From Janibacter melonis (GTDB taxonomy: Bacteria > Actinomycetota > Actinomycetes > Actinomycetales > Dermatophilaceae): 64,000 bases of DNA. Under the pieces are notes generated by a model. It was not told the DNA's origin, ran no database searches, and was given only the letters and a program-made list of their open reading frames with translations. Location of the stretch: positions 1 to 64,000 of the forward strand of contig NZ_JAJBZM010000002.1 in assembly GCF_020567375.1 (NCBI RefSeq), given 5' to 3'. Position 1 is the stretch's first letter, and each line of letters opens with the position of its first letter. A program made the position numbers and the translations under genes. Below, in pieces: positions 1 through 9,083 of this stretch.

Positions 1-80
1 CCCCCGGGCGGCCGGGTGCCCACCCCGGGGCCTCCCCCCCCCGCCCCCCCCTACCACGCGCGGCCCGCCCCCCCCCCCCC

Positions 81-112
81 GCGCCGGCCGCAGCACGTGC
101 TGCGGCCGGCGC
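81..112 (-). terminator. 32-bp perfect palindrome in C-rich window start
   Basis: Two 16-base arms with no spacer (GCGCCGGCCGCAGCAC and its complement) form a perfect palindrome. It lies about 25 bases past the stop of the reverse-strand gene that ends at 136, so it could be its terminator, although there is no T-run. Bases 1-80 are extremely C-rich with several C homopolymers and show no credible gene. They may be a contig edge or a poorly resolved region. Confidence 0.5.
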
Positions 113-135
113 CTCGAGGTGCTGCTGGGTCGTGA

Positions 136-627
136 CTAGAGGCTGATGGTGCCGCTCTGGCCGTCCTGCGGCTCGGGGTCGGCGTCGGTGCCCTGGACCT
201 TGCCCTTGAGCAGCTGGACCGCGATCGCGACCTTGCCCGGCGACTCCCAGTACGAGGCGGTGTCGGCGGTGACCGTGAGCAGCGTGCTGTTCGGGTCCTC
301 GGGGCCACCCTCCATCCACGCGCTGGCGGAGGAGTCCCACAGCCGCTCGAGGAGCGCGCGGTCGTCGTTGCGCGCCCCCGTGCCGGCCAGGCTCACCCAG
401 CCCTTGTCGGAGGAGTAGGCGACGTTGACCTGCGGGTTCGCGGCGATGGCGTGCATCTTGTCGGTGTCGGCCTCGGTGATGAAGTGCACGCGGCCCGGGT
501 CGTCGAGGTCCTGCGTGCCCATGGGCGTCGAGACGAGTCGACCCTGCGCGTCCACGTAGGTGAGGATCGCGATGTGGGTCTCTTTCATGATCTCGGCGAC
601 GATCTCGTGGGGGTCCTGCTCAGCCAT
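136..627 (-). CDS. Pyridoxamine 5'-phosphate oxidase-family (general stress type) protein
   Basis: A 163-aa protein with the layout of the FMN-binding split-barrel family, of the 'general stress protein 26' kind: an N-terminal helix (DPHEIVAEIMKETHIAIL), strands around GRLVSTPM and VHFITEADTDKM, and a conserved SDKGWVSLAGTG strand. Members bind flavin or a deazaflavin in the cytoplasm; the substrate cannot be read from sequence. I chose the ATG at 627 because AGGAG lies just upstream; the open frame continues to 702 without a better ribosome site. The acidic C-terminal tail (DADPEPQDG) is probably disordered. It appears monocistronic. Confidence 0.8.
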   Translation of the reverse strand: MAEQDPHEIVAEIMKETHIAILTYVDAQGRLVSTPMGTQDLDDPGRVHFITEADTDKMHAIAANPQVNVAYSSDKGWVSLAGTGARNDDRALLERLWDSSASAWMEGGPEDPNSTLLTVTADTASYWESPGKVAIAVQLLKGKVQGTDADPEPQDGQSGTISL

Positions 628-732
628 GTCAGCTCCTGACGGTCGACGGGTGGATTCGTCTCGACGGTAGGCCAGGCGGAGGGGCCGACGGGGTCGGAGC
701 AACCTGGGCTGTCCAGGGTCCGTCCGGACCGC

Positions 733-1434
733 TCAGAGCGAGCGCATGAGCCCCTCGAGCCGCTCGGAGGCCTCGCACCCGCAGCGGGCCGGGCCGGCGA
801 AGGCGACCCGGATGTCGCGGTGGCAGCCGGGCAGCTCCTCGCGCAGGACGATCCCGCCCTCGTCGGCGAGGACCGGGCGCACCCGGGCGGCCGCGTCGAG
901 CGAGGTGACCGACCCGGCGAGGCAGCGCAGCGACTCGCCGTGGCACGCGTCGAGGTGCGCCATCCACTCGTCCTGCCACCCGCCGAGGGGGTCGACGAGG
1001 GCGCCGGCGAGGCGGTGCGGCTCGACCGGCACCGGCCCGCCCGCCCCCGCGCCGCTCTCGACGTGCCACTCGAGGGTCACCGAGCGCGGCACGACCCGGG
1101 CGACGAGCTCGCCGGGTCGGGCGCCGAGGCGCTCGACGAGGTCGTCGGAGGGGTCGGTCACCGTCTCGAGGACCCCGGAGAGCCGGACCGTGCCGCGCAC
1201 GCGGTCGGCAAGCGGCACCGAGGTGACGTCGGAGGCGACGGCGTGCACGAGCGGCCCCTTCGCCCCGGGCACGACCCGGTCCGCGCACTCGGGCGCGAGC
1301 CGCGCGAAGGGGAAGAGCAGGCCCCCGGTCTGCTCGACGGCGTGGCGCCACAGGCGCACCCGCCGGCCGGCGCAGCCGACCTCGACCGAGGTCGCCGTCG
1401 CGAGGACGGTCTTGGCCCGACGTGCTGCATCCAT
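733..1434 (-). CDS. DUF2470-like protein under iron-box control
   Basis: A 233-aa soluble protein without signal peptide. The N-terminal part (about 1-140) resembles the split-barrel fold seen in haem-utilisation HugZ-like proteins. The C-terminal part (WQDEWMAHLDACHGESL, about 155-170) matches the DUF2470 style of helix with spaced H and D residues. Actinobacterial DUF2470 proteins are often found among iron genes. Here a DtxR/IdeR-type box lies 20-38 bases upstream of the ATG, which supports an iron-responsive role. Several Cys and His residues in the last third (CHGESLRC, CHRD, CGCEA) could bind metal, but that is inference. Family assignment is by pattern only. Confidence 0.6.
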   Translation of the reverse strand: MDAARRAKTVLATATSVEVGCAGRRVRLWRHAVEQTGGLLFPFARLAPECADRVVPGAKGPLVHAVASDVTSVPLADRVRGTVRLSGVLETVTDPSDDLVERLGARPGELVARVVPRSVTLEWHVESGAGAGGPVPVEPHRLAGALVDPLGGWQDEWMAHLDACHGESLRCLAGSVTSLDAAARVRPVLADEGGIVLREELPGCHRDIRVAFAGPARCGCEASERLEGLMRSL

Positions 1435-1453
1435 GACGCCACCCTTCGTGAAG

Positions 1454-1472
1454 TTAGGCGACCCTAACCTAG
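1454..1472 (-). promoter_or_regulatory. DtxR/IdeR-type iron box upstream of the DUF2470-like gene
   Basis: Read on the reverse strand, CTAGGTTAGGGTCGCCTAA agrees with the consensus TTAGGTTAGGCTAACCTAA at 15 of 19 positions. It sits directly upstream of the start at 1434, where a bound repressor would block transcription in iron-replete cells. Confidence 0.7.
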
Positions 1473-1499
1473 GGAGGTCGTCGTGCGCACCCCCTCGTC

Positions 1500-2084
1500 T
1501 CAGGACCGGGCGAGCGCCGCCTCGACGAGGACGCGCGCCGTCTCCTCGCCGGCGGCGATGGAGGCGGCGTCCGGCTCACGCAGCATCGACACGATCGTGC
1601 CGGCGTAGGCGATGCCGACCTGGCGCACGAGCGCAGCAGCCGCCTCTTGCGTCAGCGGCAGGTCGGCGACCGTCGCGGAGATCCGGTCGTGGAGCATCGC
1701 GCGCTCCTCGGCGAGCACCGCCTCGAGCTCGGGGCTCGGGTCGGGCACGGCGGAGGTCGTCGCGGAGAAGGCGCACCACCGCTCGCGCAGGTACTCCTCC
1801 TGGTAGGCGCGCAGCGCCGGGAAGACGGCGAGCACCCGCTCGACCGGGTCGTCGGTCGCGTCGATCGCCCGCTGCCACACGCCTGCCCACACGTCGAGCC
1901 GTCGGCGCAGCGCCGCCGCGAGGAAGCCGTGCTTGTTGCCGAAGTGGGCGTACAGGCTCGGCGGCGAGGCGCCCGCGGCGCGGCAGATGACGTCGACGGG
2001 CGTGTGCACCGAGCCGTCGACGAAGAGGACCTCGTCACCGGCGTCGAGCAGACGCTGGCGGACCGGGGTGCTTTGACGAGCCAT
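1500..2084 (-). CDS. TetR-family transcriptional regulator of the choline/betaine locus
   Basis: A 194-aa protein with an N-terminal TetR helix-turn-helix (about residues 8-55; AAGASPPSLYAHFGNKHGFL is the typical recognition-helix region) and a variable ligand-binding C-terminal half. It is transcribed away from betB, with two tandem palindromes in the gap, so repression of betB-betA-betT and itself is likely. BetI of Enterobacteria has the same genomic place, but this sequence is not obviously a BetI orthologue. The ligand, perhaps choline or betaine aldehyde, is inference. Confidence 0.85.
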   Translation of the reverse strand: MARQSTPVRQRLLDAGDEVLFVDGSVHTPVDVICRAAGASPPSLYAHFGNKHGFLAAALRRRLDVWAGVWQRAIDATDDPVERVLAVFPALRAYQEEYLRERWCAFSATTSAVPDPSPELEAVLAEERAMLHDRISATVADLPLTQEAAAALVRQVGIAYAGTIVSMLREPDAASIAAGEETARVLVEAALARS

Positions 2085-2096
2085 GCCCCAAATCTA

Positions 2097-2124
2097 TAAC
2101 GTGCGTTACTGAAACGTGCGTTAT
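2097..2124. promoter_or_regulatory. Tandem TetR-type operators upstream of betB
   Basis: The palindrome TAACGTGCGTTA at 2097-2108 is followed, 15 bases centre to centre, by a second copy AAACGTGCGTTA at 2112-2123. Both share AACGTGCGTT. They sit in the divergent gap between the TetR gene and betB, close to the regulator start, as expected for a self-regulating repressor bound as two dimers. Confidence 0.75.
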
Positions 2125-2167
2125 CGGCCGTTCGACTGACCGGCCGCCCCGACCGAGAAGGAGAGCG

Positions 2168-3658
2168 ATGTCGAGCCTCTACGTCGACGGCCAGTGGCAG
2201 GCCGCAGCGTCCGGAACCACCCGTGAGATCCGCTGCCCGGCCGATCAGGAGGTCGCCGCGACCGTGAGCGAAGGGGGGCCGCAGGACGCCCGGGCCGCCG
2301 TCGCCGCCGCGCGTCGGGCCTTCGACCACGGGCCGTGGCCGACCACCCCCACCCCCGAGCGGGCCGCGGTCCTCACCCGCGTCGCCGACCTCCTCGAGGC
2401 CGAGCTCGAGGAGGTCGCCCGCCTCGAGTCGCTCGACACCGGCAAGCGGCTCGTCGAGTCGCGGATCGACATGCAGGACGTCATCGGCGTCTTCCGCCAC
2501 TTCGCCGCGCTGGTCCAGGGCGAGGCCGGCCGGGTCGTCGACACCGGCATGCCCGACGTCGCGTCGCGCGTCGTCCACGAGCCGGTCGGGGTCTGCGCGC
2601 TCGTCACGCCCTGGAACTTCCCCCTCCTGCAGACCTCGTGGAAGGTCGCCCCGGCCCTGGCCGCCGGCAACACCTTCGTCCTCAAGCCCAGCGAGCTCAC
2701 CCCGCAGAGCGCGATCTGGCTGCTCGGCGCGCTCGAGCGGGCCGGCCTGCCCGCGGGCGTCGCCAACCTGGTCCTCGGCACGGGCGCCGAGGTCGGCTCG
2801 GTGCTCAGCGAGCACCCCGACGTCGACCTCGTGTCCTTCACCGGCGGGCTGCAGACCGGCCGCACGATCATGGCCGCCGCCGCCCCCACCGTGAAGCGGG
2901 TCGCCCTCGAGCTCGGCGGCAAGAACCCCAACGTCGTCTTCGCCGACGCCGACCTGCCCGCCGCGATCGACAACGCCCTCACCGCCGTCTTCCTCGACTC
3001 CGGTCAGGTCTGCTCGGCCGGCACCCGTCTCGTCGTCGAGGAGAGCATCCACGACGAGGTCGTCACCGAGCTCGTCCGGCGGGCGAAGGGGATCCGCCTC
3101 GGCGGACCCTTCGACGAGGACGCCGAGACCGGCCCGCTCATCAGCGAGGCGCACCGCGCGAAGGTGCACGCCTACGTCGAGGCCGCCGTCGCCGAGGGGG
3201 CACAGCTGCTCACCGGCGGCGAGATCCCCGGTGGTGACCTCGCCGGGGGCTGGTACTACCCGCCGACGATCCTCGACGGCTGCACGCAGGAGATGGGCTG
3301 CGTCCACGACGAGTCCTTCGGCCCGGTGCTCACCGTCGAGACCTTCTCCGGCGCCGACCACGACGCCGCCGAGGACGCCGCGGTCGCCATCGCCAACGAC
3401 ACGATCTACGGCCTCGCCGGGGCCGTGTGGACCCAGGACGCCGGCCGTGCCGAGCGGGTGGCCCGCCGGCTGCGCCACGGGACGATCTGGATCAACGACT
3501 TCCACCCCTACGTGCCCCAGGCCGAGTGGGGCGGCATGAAGCAGTCCGGTGTCGGGCGCGAGCTCGGCCGCGCCGGTCTGCACGAGTACGTCGAGACCAA
3601 GCACGTCTGGCACAACACCCGTCCCGCGAGGGCCGACTGGTTCGCCGACCGCGGCTGA
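2168..3658 (+). CDS. betB: Betaine-aldehyde dehydrogenase
   Basis: A 496-aa NAD(P)-dependent aldehyde dehydrogenase of normal family length. Visible motifs are TPWNFPLLQ and KPSELTP of the cofactor site, FTGG, the catalytic glutamate region ELGGKNPN, and the nucleophile in [10 protein letters not shown] (Cys282). FGPVLTV and the C-terminal GRELG complete the fold. It oxidises betaine aldehyde to glycine betaine in the cytoplasm. The ATG at 2168 is preceded by AAGGAG. Assignment to betaine aldehyde rather than another aldehyde rests on betA and betT downstream. Confidence 0.9.
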   Translation: MSSLYVDGQWQAAASGTTREIRCPADQEVAATVSEGGPQDARAAVAAARRAFDHGPWPTTPTPERAAVLTRVADLLEAELEEVARLESLDTGKRLVESRIDMQDVIGVFRHFAALVQGEAGRVVDTGMPDVASRVVHEPVGVCALVTPWNFPLLQTSWKVAPALAAGNTFVLKPSELTPQSAIWLLGALERAGLPAGVANLVLGTGAEVGSVLSEHPDVDLVSFTGGLQTGRTIMAAAAPTVKRVALELGGKNPNVVFADADLPAAIDNALTAVFLDSGQVCSAGTRLVVEESIHDEVVTELVRRAKGIRLGGPFDEDAETGPLISEAHRAKVHAYVEAAVAEGAQLLTGGEIPGGDLAGGWYYPPTILDGCTQEMGCVHDESFGPVLTVETFSGADHDAAEDAAVAIANDTIYGLAGAVWTQDAGRAERVARRLRHGTIWINDFHPYVPQAEWGGMKQSGVGRELGRAGLHEYVETKHVWHNTRPARADWFADRG

Positions 3659-3739
3659 CCCCCCTTCGCCCCCCGCCACACACCACCCACCCACCGCACC
3701 ACCGCACCACCGACGCACGACGCCACCTACCCCGCGACC

Positions 3740-3783
3740 TACCACGCAGTACTGGTCGTGATCACGACCAGTACTGCGTGGTA
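3740..3783. repeat. 44-bp perfect palindrome between betB and betA
   Basis: Two 22-base arms (the left arm begins TACCACGCAGTACTGG) meet at GTGATCAC with no mismatch. The 155-base betB-betA gap is otherwise a CA-rich low-complexity tract. The structure ends 30 bases before the betA start. No T-run follows, so it may be an mRNA-stabilising or attenuating hairpin, a protein-binding site, or a partial terminator lowering betA/betT relative to betB. Confidence 0.85.
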
Positions 3784-3813
3784 GCGGGATCACCTACGGA
3801 ACGAGAGATACCT

Positions 3814-5565
3814 ATGCGCACCCGGTACGACTACGTCATCGTCGGCGGAGGATCCGCCGGCTCCGCCCTGGCCAACCGGCTCTCCGCCGACGAGAGCACG
3901 ACCGTGCTCGTCCTCGAGGCCGGCCGCTCCGACGTCCTGGCCGACCCGCTCATCCACATGCCCGCGGCGCTGATGTTCCCCGCCGGCAACCCCCTCTACG
4001 ACTGGGCCTACGAGTCCGACCCCGAGCCGCACATGGACGGCCGGCGCATCCCCCACGCCCGCGGCAAGGTCCTCGGCGGCAGCTCCTCGATCAACGGCAT
4101 GATCTTCCAGCGCGGCAACCCCGGCGACTACGACGCGTGGGCCCGCCACGACGGCATGGAGCAGTGGGACTTCGCCCACTGCCTGCCCTACTTCCGCCGG
4201 ATGGAGACGTGCACCGAGGGCGCCGACGCGTGGCGCGGCTCCGCCGGCCCGCTCAAGCTCGAGCGCGGCCCGGCGTCGAGCCCGCTCTTCCAGGCCTTCT
4301 TCGAGGCCACCCGCGAGGCGGGCTACGCGCCGACCGACGACGTCAACGGCTACCGACAGGAGGGCTTCGCCCCCTTCGACCGCAACGTCTACCAGGGCAG
4401 CCGGATGTCGGCCTCGCGCGCCTACCTGCGCCCGATCCGCGACCGCAAGAACCTCGACATCTCCACCCTGTCGACCGCCACCGGGCTGCGCTGGGAGGGC
4501 ACCCGCGTCACCGGTGTCGACTACCGCCGGATGCGCACCCAGCACAGCGTCGACGCCGGCGAGGTCATCCTGTGCGGCGGCGCCTTCGCCTCGCCGCACC
4601 TGCTCCAGGTCTCCGGCGTCGGCAACCCCGACGTCCTCTCGGCGGCCGGCGTGCAGACGCGCGTCGCGCTGCCGGGCGTCGGCGAGAACCTCCAGGACCA
4701 CCTCGAGGTCTACCTCCAGCACACCTCGCTGCAGCCGGTCTCGATCGCGCCGTGGCTCAAGAAGTGGAAGGCGCCCTACATCGGCGCCGAGTGGCTCTTC
4801 CGCAACCGCGGGGTCGGGGCGAGCAACCACTTCGAAGGGGGCGGCTTCATCCGCACGAACGACGAGGTCGAGTACCCCAACCTCATGTTCCACTTCCTGC
4901 CGATCGCCGTGCGCTACGACGGCACCGCGGCGGAGGGCAAGCACGGCTACCAGGTGCACATCGGACCGATGAACTCCGACGTGCGCGGTCGGCTGCACAT
5001 CACGAGCGACGACCCGTCGGTGCGCCCGTCGATCCTCTTCAACTACCTCTCGACCGAGCGCGACCGCCGCGAGTGGGTCGAGGTCGTGCGTGCCGCGCGC
5101 CACATCCTCTCCCAGCCGGCGTTCTCCCCCTTCGACGGCGGCGAGATCAGCCCCGGCCCCGGCGTGCAGAGCGACGAGGAGATCCTCGACTGGGTCCGCC
5201 GCGACGCCGAGACCGCGCTGCACCCGAGCTGCTCGGCGAAGATGGGCGTCGACGAGATGTCCGTCGTCGACCCGACGAGCATGCGCGTCCACGGCACGCA
5301 GGGGCTGCGCGTCGTCGACGCCTCGGTCTTCCCCAGCATCACCAACGGCAACATCTACGCGCCCGTGATGATGGTCGCCGAGAAGGCCGCCGACCTCATC
5401 GCCGGCAACACCCCGCTGGCCCCCCAGGACGTGCCGGTCTACCGCGCCGGCCAGGGCATGCCGCTCTACCCGCAGGGCGACCCGCGCAACGACGCCTGGG
5501 ACGCCGCGGCCGAGCAGCCGAGCGCCCTGACCGCCATGGCCCGCGCGACGGAGGAGACCCGATGA
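3814..5565 (+). CDS. betA: Choline dehydrogenase (GMC oxidoreductase)
   Basis: A 583-aa flavoprotein oxidising choline to betaine aldehyde. It has the FAD-binding VGGGSAGS near residue 12, the GMC signature around [18 protein letters not shown] (about 85-102), the second signature region [15 protein letters not shown], and the C-terminal active-site pair around [10 protein letters not shown] and [10 protein letters not shown]. The ATG at 3814 is chosen because the Rossmann motif begins a few residues after it; the much longer open frame from 3427 overlaps betB and is not credible. Its stop overlaps the betT start (ATGA). Confidence 0.93.
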   Translation: MRTRYDYVIVGGGSAGSALANRLSADESTTVLVLEAGRSDVLADPLIHMPAALMFPAGNPLYDWAYESDPEPHMDGRRIPHARGKVLGGSSSINGMIFQRGNPGDYDAWARHDGMEQWDFAHCLPYFRRMETCTEGADAWRGSAGPLKLERGPASSPLFQAFFEATREAGYAPTDDVNGYRQEGFAPFDRNVYQGSRMSASRAYLRPIRDRKNLDISTLSTATGLRWEGTRVTGVDYRRMRTQHSVDAGEVILCGGAFASPHLLQVSGVGNPDVLSAAGVQTRVALPGVGENLQDHLEVYLQHTSLQPVSIAPWLKKWKAPYIGAEWLFRNRGVGASNHFEGGGFIRTNDEVEYPNLMFHFLPIAVRYDGTAAEGKHGYQVHIGPMNSDVRGRLHITSDDPSVRPSILFNYLSTERDRREWVEVVRAARHILSQPAFSPFDGGEISPGPGVQSDEEILDWVRRDAETALHPSCSAKMGVDEMSVVDPTSMRVHGTQGLRVVDASVFPSITNGNIYAPVMMVAEKAADLIAGNTPLAPQDVPVYRAGQGMPLYPQGDPRNDAWDAAAEQPSALTAMARATEETR

Positions 5566-7574
5566 GCACGACCACCACGAGCACGCCGCCAGGTCCGAGC
5601 ACCACCCGCACGAAGTGGCCCGTCGTCCTCGCCGTCGGCGCCGTCACCGCCGTCGTCGCGCTATGGGCGCTCATCGCCCCCGAGCGCTCCGAGGAGGTCC
5701 TCGGCTCCGTCGTCGGGTGGACGAGCGAGTGGTTCGGGTGGTTCTACATCCTCCTGGCCACCGTCATCCTCGTCTTCGTCGTCTACGTCGGGCTGCGCTA
5801 CGGCAAGGTCCGCCTCGGCCGTGACGACGACCGGCCCGAGTTCTCCACCTTCGCCTGGGCCTCGATGCTCTTCGCCGCCGGCATCGGCACCGACGTGATG
5901 TTCTTCGCCGTCGCCGAGCCCGCGAGCCAGTACCTCGCCCCGCCGCAGGGCGAGGGCGGCACGCTCGAGGCGGCTCGCGAGTCGACCGTGTGGACGCTCT
6001 TCCACTACGGCATCACCGGGTGGGGCATGTACGCCCTCATGGGCATCGCGCTCGGCTTCTTCGCCCACCGCAAGGGCCTGCCGCTCGCGGTGCGCTCCGC
6101 CCTCTCGCCGATCCTCGGTCGGCGCACGAAGGGGGCGGCCGGCGCGGCCGTCGACATCGCGACGATGCTCGGCACGATCTTCGGCATCGCGACCTCGCTG
6201 GGCATCGGCGTCGTCATGCTCAACGTCGGCCTCGACATCCTCTTCGGCATCCCGCAGGGCGTGCCCGCGCAGATCGGGCTCGTCGTCCTCGCCGTCGGCG
6301 TCGCGACGGTCTCGGCGGTCACCGGTGTCGACCGCGGCATCCGCGTGCTCTCGCAGCTCAACGTGCTGCTCGCGCTGCTCCTCGCCGCGTGGGTGCTCGT
6401 CACCCGCGACACGGCCTTCCTACTGCGCGCCGCGGTGATGAACGTCGGCGACTTCGTCTCGCTCTTCCCGGGCATGACGATGGACACGATGGCCTTCGAC
6501 TACGACGCCGAGTGGATGGGCGGCTGGACGCTCTTCTTCTGGGCGTGGTGGATCGCCTGGGCGTCCTTCGTCGGGATGTTCCTCGCCCGGATCAGCAAGG
6601 GGCGCACCATCGGCCAGTTCGTCGTCGGCACGCTGACGATCCCCTTCTGCTACATCGTCATGTGGGTCACGGTCTTCGGCAACAGCGCGGTGCAGAAGAT
6701 CATGGAGGGCGACACCGGCTTCGGCGAGGCAGCGGTCAACACGCCCGAGGCCGGCTTCTTCGCCCTGCTCCAGGACACCCCGGGCGCGCTCGTCCTCGTC
6801 GCGCTCGCGACCTTCGTCGGGCTGCTCTTCTACGTCACCTCGGCCGACTCCGGCGCGCTCGTCATGGCCAACCTCTCGGCCGAGCTCGAGGACCCCGACA
6901 CCGACGCCGCCCCGTGGCTGCGCATTCTCTGGGCGGTCGCGACGGCGGTGCTCACCATCGCGATGCTCGTCGTCGGCGGGATCCCGGCGCTGCAGAACGC
7001 GACGATCATCATGGGGCTGCCCTTCGCCGTCGTCATGGTCCTCGTCATGTGGGGCCTGCACCGGGCGCTCGAGGAGGAGCGGGTCATGACGGACGCGATC
7101 CGCACCTCGCTCGCGAGCTCGTTGGCCGGGCGCTCGCGCGGTGCCGGGTCCTGGCGTCGTCGTCTGTCCGAGGGCTTCGGCCGGGTCTCCCCCGAGCAGG
7201 CCGCACGGCGGCTCGACCGCGTCGTGCTCCCCGCGCTGCAGGACGTGCGTGAGGGTCTGGCCGGCGAGGGCCTCGACGCCGTCGTCGAGGAGTCCGAGGG
7301 CGAGGGCCGGCTCGTGCGCTGCGCCGCGCTCGTCGTGCCCGGCGAGGTCACCGACTTCCGCTACGCCGTCGAGGTCCGCCGCTCTCCGGCGCCGAGCTAC
7401 GGCGCGGGCGTGCGCGAGGCCGACGACATGACGACGGTCCTCGAGGTCGTCCTGCCGACCGGCGGTCGCTACAGCCTCATGGACCGAAGCCAGGACGAGA
7501 TCTGCCACGACGTCCTCGACCACTACGAGCGCTGGGCGACGAGCTCCGCGACGACGGCCGAGATCGTCGGCTGA
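5562..7574 (+). CDS. betT: BCCT-family choline transporter
   Basis: A 670-aa inner-membrane transporter of the betaine/choline/carnitine family with 12 predicted helices between about residues 20 and 510. Family hallmarks are [15 protein letters not shown] near the third helix and the tryptophan-rich segment [16 protein letters not shown] followed by [10 protein letters not shown] cytoplasmic C-terminal extension of about 150 residues follows the last helix, as in E. coli BetT (677 aa), where it senses osmolarity. Overlap with betA and position after betB/betA argue for choline as the substrate. Confidence 0.9.
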   Translation: MSTTTTSTPPGPSTTRTKWPVVLAVGAVTAVVALWALIAPERSEEVLGSVVGWTSEWFGWFYILLATVILVFVVYVGLRYGKVRLGRDDDRPEFSTFAWASMLFAAGIGTDVMFFAVAEPASQYLAPPQGEGGTLEAARESTVWTLFHYGITGWGMYALMGIALGFFAHRKGLPLAVRSALSPILGRRTKGAAGAAVDIATMLGTIFGIATSLGIGVVMLNVGLDILFGIPQGVPAQIGLVVLAVGVATVSAVTGVDRGIRVLSQLNVLLALLLAAWVLVTRDTAFLLRAAVMNVGDFVSLFPGMTMDTMAFDYDAEWMGGWTLFFWAWWIAWASFVGMFLARISKGRTIGQFVVGTLTIPFCYIVMWVTVFGNSAVQKIMEGDTGFGEAAVNTPEAGFFALLQDTPGALVLVALATFVGLLFYVTSADSGALVMANLSAELEDPDTDAAPWLRILWAVATAVLTIAMLVVGGIPALQNATIIMGLPFAVVMVLVMWGLHRALEEERVMTDAIRTSLASSLAGRSRGAGSWRRRLSEGFGRVSPEQAARRLDRVVLPALQDVREGLAGEGLDAVVEESEGEGRLVRCAALVVPGEVTDFRYAVEVRRSPAPSYGAGVREADDMTTVLEVVLPTGGRYSLMDRSQDEICHDVLDHYERWATSSATTAEIVG

Positions 7575-7588
7575 CCGAGCCGCACCAC

Positions 7589-7633
7589 GGCGAAGGGGGC
7601 GGGTCCAGCACGACGGGACCCGCCCCCTTCGCC
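7589..7633 (+). terminator. Terminator hairpin after betT
   Basis: Arms GGCGAAGGGGGCGGGTCC (7589-7606) and GGACCCGCCCCCTTCGCC (7616-7633) pair over 18 bases around a 9-base loop, 14 bases past the betT stop. Each arm contains the genome-wide octamer CGAAGGGG. No strong T-run follows. Confidence 0.75.
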
Positions 7634-7658
7634 ATGGGCTAGGACCAGCCACCCCCCG

Positions 7659-7746
7659 TACAAAACCCTGCTGGCTGGGTCTTGATGAGCCAGCAGGGTC
7701 TCGACAGGGTCCTGGCACGTCGAGAGGCTGCTGGCAGGGTTTTGTA
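7659..7746. other. Nested inverted-repeat element between twin terminators
   Basis: An outer pair TACAAAACCCTGC (7659-7671) / GCAGGGTTTTGTA (7734-7746) encloses CCAGCAG (7690-7696) / CTGCTGG (7728-7734), which encloses TCTCGAC (7699-7705) / GTCGAGA (7719-7725). The short motif CAGGGT recurs four times in direct or inverted orientation. No coding potential is evident. It could be a structured RNA, a miniature mobile or REP-like element, or part of a bidirectional terminator region. Confidence 0.6.
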
Positions 7747-7764
7747 GCCGGGGGCGGGCAGGAC

Positions 7765-7809
7765 GACGAAGGGGGCGGGCCCAGCACGGCGGGGCCCGCC
7801 CCCTTCGTC
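7765..7809 (-). terminator. Second, near-identical terminator hairpin
   Basis: Arms GACGAAGGGGGCGGGCCC (7765-7782) and GGGCCCGCCCCCTTCGTC (7792-7809) pair over 18 bases around a 9-base loop, copying the hairpin at 7589-7633 with few changes. It lies 39 bases past the end of the reverse-strand gene at 7848 and probably ends that operon. Confidence 0.7.
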
Positions 7810-7847
7810 ATGCGCCCGGGACCCGGTACTTCTAGGACCCCGTGCGC

Positions 7848-8285
7848 CTAGGACCAGCGCGCCACCATGACGTCGTAGGGGCCGGCGGGGGTCGTCTCGC
7901 TCGCCGCCGAGGCGGGCACGACGTTGCGCATCGTCATCGCCGTCGAGCCCTCGCCGAGGTCGAGCTCGACCTGCCAGCCCCACTCCTGCTCGTACGTCGC
8001 CTCGAGGCGCAGGTGCCTGCCCTCGCGGCGACCGGTGAGCGTCATCAGGCCCGGGTGCTGGTGCCACGTGTCGTACCAGGCGGCCTCGACCGCGCCCTCC
8101 TCCGCGCGTCCGACGAGCAGGCTTCCGTGCTGGTCGCCGTCGGCTGGGTGGGTCCAGCGGTAGCCGAGGACGACCGCGCCGTCGGGCAGCGTCGTCAGGG
8201 TCGCGCTCGACGCCGCCTCGGCGAGGGGGTCGTCGGGCATGAGGCGGAAGGAGCAGCTGCCGGTGAGCGTCACGACGTCGGCCAT
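7848..8285 (-). CDS. Conserved hypothetical protein
   Basis: A 145-aa soluble protein I do not recognise. It is rich in beta-strand patterns (SCSFRLMP, AVVLGYRWTHP, GSLLVGRA, AAWYDTWHQHPGLMTLTG, LRLEATYEQEWGWQVEL), which recall small lipocalin-like or DUF1579-like barrels, but no diagnostic motif is seen. The ATG at 8285 is the first in frame. It lies 32 bases after the alpha/beta hydrolase gene on the same strand and may be cotranscribed with it. Confidence 0.7.
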   Translation of the reverse strand: MADVVTLTGSCSFRLMPDDPLAEAASSATLTTLPDGAVVLGYRWTHPADGDQHGSLLVGRAEEGAVEAAWYDTWHQHPGLMTLTGRREGRHLRLEATYEQEWGWQVELDLGEGSTAMTMRNVVPASAASETTPAGPYDVMVARWS

Positions 8286-8317
8286 GAGGCCAGTGTGCTC
8301 CGCCGCGGAGGTCGGCG

Positions 8318-8974
8318 TCAGGCGCCGGGGACGAGACCGGCGACGGCCTCGCCCGCCCGACGGTGCCAGCGCCACGGCCGGTCGAGCATCGCGTGGTTTC
8401 CCCCAGGCACGCCCTCGAAGGTCGCGTCGACGCCGGCGCGCACGGCCCGCTCGACGTAGGCCCGCGAGCGCACCGGGCTGCACACGGTGTCGGCCTCGCC
8501 GTGGATGACGCGCACGTGCGCGTCGGAGCGGACGAGGTGGTCGACCCCTTCGCCCTCGTCGACCCACGGGGCGAGGGCGACGGCCCCGGCGACACCGGGC
8601 TCGTCGGCGATGCGCAGGGCCGCCCACCCGCCGCTGGAGTGCCCGAGGAGCACGACCGGCAGCCCGTGGGTCTCGCTCAGCCCGCGCACGAGGGCGCGCG
8701 CCTGGACGAGCCCGCTGCCGGACGAGGCGATCCACCCGCCGTGGGTGTTGTGCACGAGGTAGGGGGCGACCCGGCCGCGGGAGGCGCGCATGACGGCCAT
8801 CCCGAAGGGGAGCATCCGCAGGTAGGAGATGTCGCGGAAGCGGTCCGGCTGGGTCTTGACCGAGCGCCCGCCGTGGAGCAGCAGCGCGATCGCGCTCGTG
8901 CGCCGGGTGACGCGCAGGCTCCCGGTCCGGATGTCGGCGAGCAGCCGGTCGACGTCGTGGTGAGGAGGGGTCAC
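8318..8974 (-). CDS. Alpha/beta hydrolase divergent from the siderophore operon
   Basis: A 218-aa hydrolase: oxyanion-side LLLHGG, nucleophile elbow GHSSGG (Ser), acid region VIHGEADT and a terminal His in GGNHAML. The GTG start at 8974 is preferred because AAGGTGG precedes it; the frame also stays open to a TTG at 9031 that has no room for a ribosome site. The divergent gap holds an iron box, so iron control is possible. Siderophore-ester or general esterase activity cannot be told from the sequence. Confidence 0.75.
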   Translation of the reverse strand: MTPPHHDVDRLLADIRTGSLRVTRRTSAIALLLHGGRSVKTQPDRFRDISYLRMLPFGMAVMRASRGRVAPYLVHNTHGGWIASSGSGLVQARALVRGLSETHGLPVVLLGHSSGGWAALRIADEPGVAGAVALAPWVDEGEGVDHLVRSDAHVRVIHGEADTVCSPVRSRAYVERAVRAGVDATFEGVPGGNHAMLDRPWRWHRRAGEAVAGLVPGA

Positions 8975-9044
8975 GAGACCACCTTCGCACCGCCCACCGA
9001 CGGTCCACCCCTCGCTGTCGAGGTGCGTCAACTCCCTAAGGGAC

Positions 9045-9063
9045 TTAGGTTTGGCTTACCTAA
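9045..9063 (+). promoter_or_regulatory. DtxR/IdeR-type iron box of the siderophore operon
   Basis: TTAGGTTTGGCTTACCTAA matches the iron-box consensus TTAGGTTAGGCTAACCTAA at 17 of 19 positions. It lies 20 bases upstream of the GTG start of the monooxygenase and may also influence the divergent hydrolase. Confidence 0.85.
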
Positions 9064-9083
9064 CCAAACGTAGGAGGACTGAC

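Noticed and set aside
1652-3793. 713-aa reverse-strand open frame over betB
   Set aside because: It is the antisense shadow of betB in high-GC DNA; its protein is repetitive in Gly, Asp, Val and Arg and lacks any domain.
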